The notes below the pieces were generated by a model that saw only the letters and a program-made list of their open reading frames with translations, made no database searches and had not been told where the DNA came from. A stretch of DNA of 64,000 bases. Source: an uncultured Roseburia sp. Lineage in GTDB: Bacteria > Bacillota_A > Clostridia > Lachnospirales > Lachnospiraceae. The stretch covers positions 1 to 64,000 of the forward strand of contig CAAEAE010000051.1 of NCBI GenBank assembly GCA_900753715.1, read 5' to 3'. A program made the position numbers and the translations under genes. The stretch's first letter is position 1; each line of letters begins with the position of its first letter. Of the stretch, positions 8,513-15,326 are shown in pieces.

Positions 8513-9560
8513 GCTCTTTTCCCTGCTTTCTTACTTCAAGATATACCTCATTAAGCGTCTGTTTTCCCTCGTTCCACTCCCCGGACGCAAGAACCTCGTA
8601 AGTATCCTGACCGGTCAGCTTTAGTGCCTCAAGTGCTGCATTTTTCTCATACTGCACAAATAAAAGCAACAGTCCACCATCCTCCAGGGAAAAACGGAGT
8701 ATTTTTTTATCAAGCAGAAGCTGCGCCTTTGCTAAGAAACGTTCCTGCTCGTTTTCTTCTTTAAATGTTATCTGCACAACCGTAACCGGAAACGCCTTTC
8801 TGTTTTGCAGTTTCTCAATAAAGTTTCCCAGCACACTCTCCTGGAAAAGATTCCAGCGCGTCTCATAGAGGTCAAGCTCCTTTAATTTTTCTCCCAGCAA
8901 ATCAATCGTGCGGTTCTGCGCTTCTAACCGCTCCTTTAATGAGGTATTTTCCCGCTGTTTCTTCTCAATGACACCGGTCAACGTAAGACAAAGCACCAAC
9001 AGGACGAACAATGCGATTGCACCGAGGATGGAAATGGATATTTTGGCAGAAAGGAAACTGTTGTTATCCAAAATGACCGTCCGGTTCGTCAGAAGGCAGA
9101 TGCGGTACACATTGTCCCCATAAGAAAATGCCACCCCGGATGCCACATAATCCTCGCCATCCATCGTAATCATCTGATGAATCACTTTGTTCTGTGTAAG
9201 ATTTTCGAGAAATTTCGCAGCACTGTCCGAAATATAATAGGTTTCAGTGGTAAATCCCTTATAACGATTCGTCTCCATGACATCTTTTACAAACAAAAGT
9301 GCCTGTTCCTTGGAAAGGGTCCAGTATTTTCCCGATGAGGAATCCAAAGACCCTAAAATCTCTGTAATAATCTCATCATCGCTGCGGTCTGCCTGTAAGT
9401 TAATCTGGTCAAGCACAAGCTGTACATACGCATCCTGCTGCCCCGCATAGATTTCCAAAACACTCTTATCATAAGAAGAAATCTGCCAGGCGCCCAATGC
9501 CCCCTCTATAATGATAAATATTATAATGATTGCTGATACGATTCTGAACTTTGATTTCAC
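8484..9560 (-). CDS. Membrane sensor-like protein of the XrtG locus, function unknown
   Basis: A 358-residue protein. A membrane helix at residues 8-25 is followed by an extracytoplasmic region of about 140 residues, a second helix (about 172-195, SILGAIALFVLLVLCLTL) and a short coiled coil (about 198-235). The cytoplasmic C-terminal part is about 120 residues. This layout resembles Cache-type sensors. The last part (FPVTVVQITFKEENEQERFL, then LRFSLEDGGLLLLFVQYE) has the alternating pattern of a GGDEF fold but no GGDEF motif, so it could be a degenerate, non-catalytic relative; that is a weak inference. The start is GTG 9560, with AGGGAAA upstream and 6 nt after the GT2 stop. I do not recognise a named family. 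Confidence 0.7.
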   Translation of the reverse strand: MKSKFRIVSAIIIIFIIIEGALGAWQISSYDKSVLEIYAGQQDAYVQLVLDQINLQADRSDDEIITEILGSLDSSSGKYWTLSKEQALLFVKDVMETNRYKGFTTETYYISDSAAKFLENLTQNKVIHQMITMDGEDYVASGVAFSYGDNVYRICLLTNRTVILDNNSFLSAKISISILGAIALFVLLVLCLTLTGVIEKKQRENTSLKERLEAQNRTIDLLGEKLKELDLYETRWNLFQESVLGNFIEKLQNRKAFPVTVVQITFKEENEQERFLAKAQLLLDKKILRFSLEDGGLLLLFVQYEKNAALEALKLTGQDTYEVLASGEWNEGKQTLNEVYLEVRKQGKEHGCEAVSGI

Positions 9561-9566
9561 GTTTCC

Positions 9567-10931
9567 CTACTCCACATTCACAAACTTTCTGATTTTCTCC
9601 AATACACGAAAAACTCCGGTCATATCGTGCCGTATCACACCGGCTGCCGCCTTCCGCTCCTCCGTAAAGTTCTTTACCTTCCATGCACTGTCCGTATTGA
9701 TACTGTTGATGACGCCGGCAAACCGGATAAAGAACACAAACAGGTTAAAAAACGGCAGCAGCGGGACAACATACCACTGTCTTCGGTAATACTTTCGTAT
9801 GTCATCGAATCCCTTTAAGAACCCAACGGTTGACAGATAATAGAAAAATCCGACCAGCACATACAAAAAGAACAAAAACAACGTTGCGTACATAACAAGC
9901 TTAAACGAATAATTCATACAGAGAAGGCAGATTAACGCCAGATACCAGATCATACGCGGAAATGCAAACGTATGGTCATACATCAGTGTCCGCACATTTT
10001 CATTGCGAAACATCTTATATGCCTTTAACTCCTTCTTTAAAAACAGCGCCGAAACCTCCAGACTTCCTCTCTGCCAGCGCTGTCTCTGGGTATACAGCTT
10101 GTTAAGGTCCTCAATCGGATCGACAAAAAAGATGGCATTCTCGCAGATACTCACCTTTTTCTTTTGCAGATATTTCATCTGAAATGTAATCTGCGTATCC
10201 TCACAAATCGTATCCGTGCTGTAAAGCTGGGATTTTAATACCGCAGATTTCCGGAACGCCGAAAAAGCCCCGGACAATGTATAAATTGCATTCATCTCCG
10301 AAGCATAGTTGCGCCCGGCTAAAAATGCCTGGGCATATTCCATAAATTCCATCTTGCGCAAAAGCCGTTTCGGTCCAAACGGGTATGCCTGAACCTGCAC
10401 CGGGTCAGTTAATATAACCCCCGTCATACATTCAATGGAGGAATCTCCCTCAAATTTGTTTACCATATTGGTCAGTGCCGATTTTTCCAGCAATCCATCA
10501 CTGTCAATATGGATAATATATTTGCCATCGCTGTTAAAAAGCGCCAGATTAAGTGCCTTTGATTTTCCCTGCTTGGCATTGAGCCACTGCATCATCAAAT
10601 CCGGGAACTGCTTCTGGCATTTTGTAAATACATGGAAGCTGTCATCCTGCCCCTGATTATTCACCAGAAAAATACGAATTCTGGAATTGGGATAATCGCT
10701 CTCACTGATGGAGCGGATGCACTCTTCAAGCGTCTCCTGTGAATTGTAAACCGGAATAATCAAAGAAATCTCCGGCTGTAAAATCGGTGTCTCATATTTC
10801 ACCGGAAACAGTGTCTTTTTAATCAGAATCACGACACTGCCGAGCGACGGAATAATTTCCATAATCACCGGAATAATAATCCACGCTGCCCAAAAGAGGA
10901 AGGAATTTGCAAATCTATTTAGAATGTCCAT
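9567..10931 (-). CDS. Processive GT2 glycosyltransferase, exosortase G-associated
   Basis: A 454-residue membrane GT2 enzyme. An N-terminal membrane segment (10-37) precedes the GT2 domain with ISLIIPVYNSQETL, IIHIDSDG (DxD), TICEDTQ (catalytic ED) and QRQRW at about residue 289, the QxxRW motif of processive synthases such as NodC, PgaC and BcsA. Several membrane helices follow (about 320-410). It matches the glycosyltransferase regularly encoded beside XrtG in Firmicutes (TIGR03111, recalled). AGGAGG lies 7 nt before ATG 10931, which is 17 nt inside xrtG, so the two are translationally coupled. The enzyme probably builds a polysaccharide at the membrane; the sugar is not predictable. Confidence 0.88.
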   Translation of the reverse strand: MDILNRFANSFLFWAAWIIIPVIMEIIPSLGSVVILIKKTLFPVKYETPILQPEISLIIPVYNSQETLEECIRSISESDYPNSRIRIFLVNNQGQDDSFHVFTKCQKQFPDLMMQWLNAKQGKSKALNLALFNSDGKYIIHIDSDGLLEKSALTNMVNKFEGDSSIECMTGVILTDPVQVQAYPFGPKRLLRKMEFMEYAQAFLAGRNYASEMNAIYTLSGAFSAFRKSAVLKSQLYSTDTICEDTQITFQMKYLQKKKVSICENAIFFVDPIEDLNKLYTQRQRWQRGSLEVSALFLKKELKAYKMFRNENVRTLMYDHTFAFPRMIWYLALICLLCMNYSFKLVMYATLFLFFLYVLVGFFYYLSTVGFLKGFDDIRKYYRRQWYVVPLLPFFNLFVFFIRFAGVINSINTDSAWKVKNFTEERKAAAGVIRHDMTGVFRVLEKIRKFVNVE

Positions 10932-11511
10932 AGGTAAAGCCTCCTACCTTCTGCCGGATAATCTGCGTCTTGGTAAATACATAAAAATAAAGAATGACTG
11001 ACAGTGTATAGAATACGAACCGTCCGACAAACGTATGTGCAACATAATAAGCGGAAACTCCAAAGAAATGGATAACCACACTGATTACCGTAATCCGCAG
11101 CGCATTTGCAAGAATGATATAAAAAATACCCGCTATTCCCACAACAATTTTTTCAAACCGCGTATAGGCATCAAAAAAAGCCAAAAGCGACACATATGCC
11201 ATGATTTCCAGAATACCGGAGCACTCAAAATCGATGACCATGGAAATTGATCCTGCGGATGAGTTTACAAAAATGACTCCATATTTAAAATAAGCGGTAA
11301 ACATTCCGGTCAGTTTTCCAAAAATTCCTGCAATCGCTGCAACCACCTGTGCAAGCGGCTGGGTCAGCACCGGTCGCACCATCACCATCATTGCAATAAA
11401 TAATCCAAAACTTCCCCATATAAAATGCCAAAAGGACAACTCTGCCCTGCGGAATACCCGCAGGATATAGAGCCATCCTATTAACAATACTACAATCAAA
11501 ATCGGGTTCAT
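10915..11511 (-). CDS. xrtG: Exosortase family protein XrtG
   Basis: A 198-residue polytopic membrane protein with the exosortase/archaeosortase catalytic set: Cys97 (IDFECSGILE), Arg139 (ANALRIT) and His159 (VAHTFVG), each at or near the outer ends of membrane helices. Exosortases are cysteine transpeptidase-like enzymes that process proteins with a C-terminal tripartite sorting tail. Length and context fit XrtG, the Firmicute family (TIGR03110, recalled). The gene upstream, whose stop is 1 nt before this ATG, encodes a protein with just such a tail and is the obvious substrate. The GT2 gene downstream overlaps by 17 nt. I am confident of the family; the product attached to the cleaved protein is unknown. 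Confidence 0.9.
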   Translation of the reverse strand: MNPILIVVLLIGWLYILRVFRRAELSFWHFIWGSFGLFIAMMVMVRPVLTQPLAQVVAAIAGIFGKLTGMFTAYFKYGVIFVNSSAGSISMVIDFECSGILEIMAYVSLLAFFDAYTRFEKIVVGIAGIFYIILANALRITVISVVIHFFGVSAYYVAHTFVGRFVFYTLSVILYFYVFTKTQIIRQKVGGFTYGHSK

Positions 11512-11512
11512 A

Positions 11513-13312
11513 TCAGGCCTTTCTCATTTTGCGTTTCCGATCTGCCAATACACATACCACTGCTCCGCAGCTTAAAACAATTCCGGCTACCGGACCTGTT
11601 GACGTTCCGGCAGAAGTTACCCATTCTGTTCCAATATTGATATACTGTGCCTGTATCACCTGCAACTCATTGACATCAAGTCCAAGCTTTTCTGCCACTT
11701 TCTCCAGATTTACGGAAAACTCCATCTCCTGATAATAGCTGCCGATTGTTACATAGATAAATCCGTAAACCGGGTACTCCTCTCCGGTTCCCTCATATGC
11801 TTCCGGCTGCCATCCATTCATATCTCCAAGGTAAAATTCATAGGTTCCCTGTGCAAGATTACTGATATTTGCAGCGGTATACTTTCCGTTTGCATCCTTT
11901 GAAATCAGGCGGAAATTAAATTCTTTTGAAGAATCCTGATTAAACCGCAGGGTAAACGGCTGAAATACAATGTTACTATTCTGACGGATGTACTTCACAT
12001 GTCCGTACAGCGTCGTTCCGGTCGTGTAAAGTGCGCCCTCCGACAAACCGTCATCTACGATGTGGGTTCCCGGTGTTGCATACTGGATTAACTGATGCGG
12101 ATAATGGTCCCAGTCACCGTAGAGTCCATCATATGTAATTCCGCCAAAGCTGCCTCCGCCGCCCTGTAAATTTGCCACATCCTTTATAATCATCTCATCC
12201 GCCATATAATAGCCAAATGAAATCGTGCTGTTATACTGCTTTACTGCGGATGCCGGGATTGCAATCTCATACTGATTGTTGGAGTAGATGACCTCCGCAC
12301 CGTCCACGCCACCGATATAGTTCGTTCCCAGCTTAAACACCGTGTTTCTTCCGGTATCCGTCAGAATCGTAAAATTACCGTTGCTGTAAGCGCCGGACCA
12401 GGTTGCACATCCGTTTCCCTCATCCTTGATATAAATATAAACCCAGTCTCCATCAAAAATCATGGCTGCCTCAACTACAGCCCCATTATTTACCGGCGTC
12501 TTGGCAATATATTTCCAGTCAGAAAAATTGCCGTCAATTGTAATTCCGTTGTAGGCGTTACCGTTATCTCCGCTTCCAGGTGTTTCTGTCTCTGCCGGGG
12601 CTTCCGTCTCCTGTGATTCTGTCTCTGCCGGAACCTCTGTCTCCTGTGTTTCCGTTTCTGCCGGGGCTTCCGTTTCCTGCGTCTCGGTCTCTGCCGGGGC
12701 TTCTGTTTCCTGCGTCTCGGTCTCTGCCGGGACTTCTGTTTCCTGCGTCTCGGTCTCTGCAGGGGCTTCCGTCTCCTGCGTCTCGGTCTCCTGCGTCTCA
12801 GTCTCTTCTTTATTTCCGCCGGAGAAGTCCATAATATCGCTGCTGCTTACCGATGCGCCACAGTAAGAAATCGTATAATTTGAATCGGAAAAGAACGATT
12901 GTGGAACTGCAAATTCCACCTCGTATTTATCGCGCTCATCACTCGGTGCAAACGCATGAATTTCTCCGGAAATATCACCATAATAGCCATCCTTGATGCT
13001 TCCAATGTTGTATGCAAACCGGATACCGCCGGAACTGCCGTCCCCATAAGAAATGGTCATATTGGTGTCGGAAATCGGCTGTCCCCATTCATTTCCGCCG
13101 TTTTCCTGCACATAAAAATACACATAACTGTCATCCTGTGCCACTGCCCACTTTGCAATGTTTGAATTGTCCGATGACTGCATCGCAATTCCACTCCAGT
13201 CGGACGGGTCTCCATCGACCGTAATTCCCGCAGCCTTTACCGTCTGTGCCGGCAGCACTGCGCCAAGCGCTACAAGTGTTGCAACTGCTCCTGCCCAAAT
13301 CTTCTTTCTCAT
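11513..13312 (-). CDS. Secreted XrtG substrate with three IxxDGxxxDW modules and C-terminal sorting tail
   Basis: A 599-residue exported protein. A signal peptide (about 1-27, ending VKAAG) leads into a first module starting ITVDGDPSDWSGI. After about residue 170 comes a TETQETEAPAE repeat linker (six 11-residue units), then a second module (ITIDGNFSDWKYI) and a third (ITYDGLYGDWDHY). The D-G-x3-D-W openings look like CBM9/DOMON-type beta-sandwich carbohydrate-binding modules. The end is a tripartite tail: TSAGTSTGPV, a helix of about 15-17 residues and DRKRKMRKA, as in Firmicu-CTERM proteins (TIGR04145, recalled). This marks it as the likely substrate of the adjacent XrtG. Its ATG overlaps the PTPS-fold gene stop by 4 nt. 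Confidence 0.85.
   Translation of the reverse strand: MRKKIWAGAVATLVALGAVLPAQTVKAAGITVDGDPSDWSGIAMQSSDNSNIAKWAVAQDDSYVYFYVQENGGNEWGQPISDTNMTISYGDGSSGGIRFAYNIGSIKDGYYGDISGEIHAFAPSDERDKYEVEFAVPQSFFSDSNYTISYCGASVSSSDIMDFSGGNKEETETQETETQETEAPAETETQETEVPAETETQETEAPAETETQETEAPAETETQETEVPAETESQETEAPAETETPGSGDNGNAYNGITIDGNFSDWKYIAKTPVNNGAVVEAAMIFDGDWVYIYIKDEGNGCATWSGAYSNGNFTILTDTGRNTVFKLGTNYIGGVDGAEVIYSNNQYEIAIPASAVKQYNSTISFGYYMADEMIIKDVANLQGGGGSFGGITYDGLYGDWDHYPHQLIQYATPGTHIVDDGLSEGALYTTGTTLYGHVKYIRQNSNIVFQPFTLRFNQDSSKEFNFRLISKDANGKYTAANISNLAQGTYEFYLGDMNGWQPEAYEGTGEEYPVYGFIYVTIGSYYQEMEFSVNLEKVAEKLGLDVNELQVIQAQYINIGTEWVTSAGTSTGPVAGIVLSCGAVVCVLADRKRKMRKA
12581..12810 (-). repeat. 33-bp coding minisatellite (TETQETEAPAE linker)
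   Basis: About six copies of a 33-bp unit inside the XrtG-substrate gene encode the repeated 11-residue TETQETEAPAE/VPAE linker between modules 1 and 2. Copies are nearly identical at DNA level, so unit number could vary by slippage between strains without changing frame. Confidence 0.85.
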
Positions 13313-13680
13313 CTACTGCACCCTCTCTGATATGTATTCTTTGTGATTACATAGACGCGCAACGGCGTCTCACTGATTTCAAAACGTTCTACAGTCCATC
13401 CCTGTACTAAAAATGCCTTTTCTAATTTAAGATACAATATTTCACCTGTATTTTCAAGGCTTGTATCCCCACAAAATTCTTCCATATCGTTTAAATACCG
13501 GTTCTGATATCCGTCAAGACACTGGGATACAATTTCTTCCATCTCTCCAAACTCCACAAACCGGTTCATTTGAGGATATGCGAAGATTTCGATTTCAAGT
13601 ACATGATTGTGTTCATTCTCTCTGCGATTTGTCGCACTGTGGCTCATCGTCAGACGATATTTTAATCGGTAGCACTTCAT
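13309..13680 (-). CDS. PTPS/QueD-fold protein, XrtG-associated (paralogue B)
   Basis: A 123-residue divergent PTPS-fold protein, shorter than true QueD/PTPS (about 120-150). Zinc ligands are probably H14 (TMSHSA) and H24/H26 (NEHNHVLEI). TSLEN matches the PTxEN turn and EISETPLRVYVI the C-terminal Glu-containing strand. As in paralogue A, the catalytic LDHxxLN motif is replaced, here by GYQNRYLNDMEEF, so the two share the same deviation. It is the first gene of the XrtG block. Its ATG overlaps the trmO stop by 4 nt, and its stop overlaps the next ATG by 4 nt. It probably matches the PTPS-related family tied to XrtG (TIGR03112, recalled). The substrate is unknown. Confidence 0.75.
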   Translation of the reverse strand: MKCYRLKYRLTMSHSATNRRENEHNHVLEIEIFAYPQMNRFVEFGEMEEIVSQCLDGYQNRYLNDMEEFCGDTSLENTGEILYLKLEKAFLVQGWTVERFEISETPLRVYVITKNTYQRGCSR

Positions 13681-14351
13681 TTCTTCTCTAGCACCTCATA
13701 CACCGTAAGCCGGTCTTCTTCCACCCGGAAGCGCACATCAAAACCCGCATAACTCATGCCGTAGGTACGCTCCTTATCTATAATATATGAAGGTCTCGGA
13801 TCCTGTGCAAGAAGTTCCTTGACCGTCTCCCGCTTTTCCTCCGGAAACTTAAAAAGCAGCTCTTCCGGGAATTCAACGGCAAGCCTGTGTTTTTTTGTCT
13901 CCGCCGTATACCCTTCCGTCGCTTCCGGATGACAGTCGGCAAACGGAATATAAGGCTTTATATCATAAATCGGCGTTTTATCCAAAAGATCAACCCCTGT
14001 CACATAAAGAACCGGACCATCTTTGTCCTCCCAGCCGACCTTTTTTAACTTCACGCAGGAAAGCCCAATCGAATTCGGACGAAACGGCGACCTTGTGGCA
14101 AACACACCGATTCGCTGATTGCCACCAAGTCTCGGCGGCCGCACGGTCGGGGAAAACTCCTCCCGCACTGCCTCTGAAAACTGCCAGAGCAGCCACAGAT
14201 GGGAAAACTGTTCAATTCCGCGCAGTGCCTCCGGTGTCCGGTATTTCGGTGTAAAAATGATTTTCCCCTCCACACCTTCCACAATTCCGCTCTGTCTCGG
14301 GATTCCAAATTTATCTTCAAAATCAGTTCTAATAGTCGCGATCACGTTCAT
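13677..14351 (-). CDS. trmO: tRNA (t6A37) N6-methyltransferase TrmO
   Basis: A 224-residue TsaA/YaeB-family protein that methylates the N6 of threonylcarbamoyladenosine-37 of some tRNAs with S-adenosylmethionine. Diagnostic stretches: FGIPRQSG near residue 16, EQFSHLWLLWQFSE, then RPPRLGGNQRIGVFATRSPF and RPNSIGLSCV in the middle, and DLLDKTPIYDIKPYIPFAD. The C-terminal extension of about 80 residues is usual for TrmO. The ATG at 14351 lies 23 nt inside the end of proC and the stop overlaps the next ATG, so the gene is coupled on both sides. That it leads into the XrtG locus is probably only a matter of shared transcription. Confidence 0.93.
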   Translation of the reverse strand: MNVIATIRTDFEDKFGIPRQSGIVEGVEGKIIFTPKYRTPEALRGIEQFSHLWLLWQFSEAVREEFSPTVRPPRLGGNQRIGVFATRSPFRPNSIGLSCVKLKKVGWEDKDGPVLYVTGVDLLDKTPIYDIKPYIPFADCHPEATEGYTAETKKHRLAVEFPEELLFKFPEEKRETVKELLAQDPRPSYIIDKERTYGMSYAGFDVRFRVEEDRLTVYEVLEKK

Positions 14352-15165
14352 CGTTTTCTTTACTCATTTCCTTTGATTTTGCAATGCATGCCTTTGTTCC
14401 GGCAATCACCGCATCGCGGAATCCGCGCTCCTCAAGTGCACATACAGCTTCAATTGTAGTTCCTCCGGGTGAGCAGACCATATCTTTCAGTTCTCCCGGA
14501 TGTTTTCCTGTCTCAAGCACCATCTTTGCAGAACCAAGCACTGCCTGTGCCGCAAATTTGTAAGCCTGCGCTCTTGGCATTCCACCGGAAACCGCTGCAT
14601 CCGCCATTGCCTCAATGAACATATAGACATATGCCGGCGAAGAACCGCTTACCCCCACAACAGCATCGATTAATTTTTCGTCCACAATTTCTGCTTTTCC
14701 CACATGGTCAAAAATGTCTTTGACCATCACGGTCTCCTCCTTAGTCACATTTGCATTTGGACTGATAGATGACATCGCTTCTCCGACCAATGCCGGCGTA
14801 TTCGGCATAACACGCACCAGCTTAATGTCTCTGCCGCCAAACAGCTCCTCGATGGTGTGAATGGTCTGTCCCGCTGCAATTGAAACAATGAGTGTGTCCT
14901 GTCTGACCTCATTTTTAATCTGTGGAATCACAACCTGGAATACATTCGGTTTCACACAGAGGAATAGAATTTCTGCCTCCTTTGCCACCTGCACATTATC
15001 CGTTGTCGTGCGGATTCCATACTGCTCTTTTATATTATCAAGCGCCGGCTGTGTGCGGTTTGAAGCAATCATATTCTCCGGTGCACAAAGTCCCGACGAT
15101 ACAATTCCTGCAATAATGGCACGCGCCATATTTCCACATCCGATAAATCCTATTTTTTTGTTCAA
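14329..15165 (-). CDS. proC: Pyrroline-5-carboxylate reductase
   Basis: A 278-residue P5C reductase, the last step of proline synthesis (NAD(P)H-dependent reduction of 1-pyrroline-5-carboxylate). The N-terminal Rossmann motif is IGFIGCGNMARAII; VRVMPNTPALVGEAM and the C-terminal signature VCSPGGTTIEAVCALEERGF are typical. Length is normal. The start is a TTG at 15165 with AGGGGGAA 6-7 nt upstream; no ATG fits better. A TATAAT at 15218-15213 (minus) lies 48 nt upstream without a good -35. It is the first gene of the long minus-strand series running to the left edge. Confidence 0.95.
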   Translation of the reverse strand: MNKKIGFIGCGNMARAIIAGIVSSGLCAPENMIASNRTQPALDNIKEQYGIRTTTDNVQVAKEAEILFLCVKPNVFQVVIPQIKNEVRQDTLIVSIAAGQTIHTIEELFGGRDIKLVRVMPNTPALVGEAMSSISPNANVTKEETVMVKDIFDHVGKAEIVDEKLIDAVVGVSGSSPAYVYMFIEAMADAAVSGGMPRAQAYKFAAQAVLGSAKMVLETGKHPGELKDMVCSPGGTTIEAVCALEERGFRDAVIAGTKACIAKSKEMSKENDERDRDY

Positions 15166-15262
15166 AACAGATTCCCCCTACTTTTTTGTGAACTTTCCTT
15201 ATTTTAAAGTCAATTATACTATATCCTTTTTCGGATTTCCATAAAAAAATGCTGTTTTTTCA

Positions 15263-15291
15263 GTGACAAAAGTACCATATTGTTGTATGAT
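15263..15291 (+). promoter_or_regulatory. Sigma-A-type promoter of the hydrogenase-MCP gene
   Basis: GTGACA (15263-15268), a 17-nt spacer and TATGAT (15286-15291). The gene starts 36 nt downstream with ACGGAGG before ATG 15327. Confidence 0.6.
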
Positions 15292-15326
15292 AATACCATT
15301 ACTATGAACCAACGGAGGTATTTGTT

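Noticed and set aside
8018..8554. 178-codon plus-strand open frame
   Set aside because: Mirror of PTPS-fold protein A and its neighbours; no ribosome binding site.
12580..12834. Plus-strand frame with LPGLPFPASRSL-type repeats
   Set aside because: It is the antisense reading of the TETQETEAPAE repeat of the XrtG substrate, without ribosome binding site.
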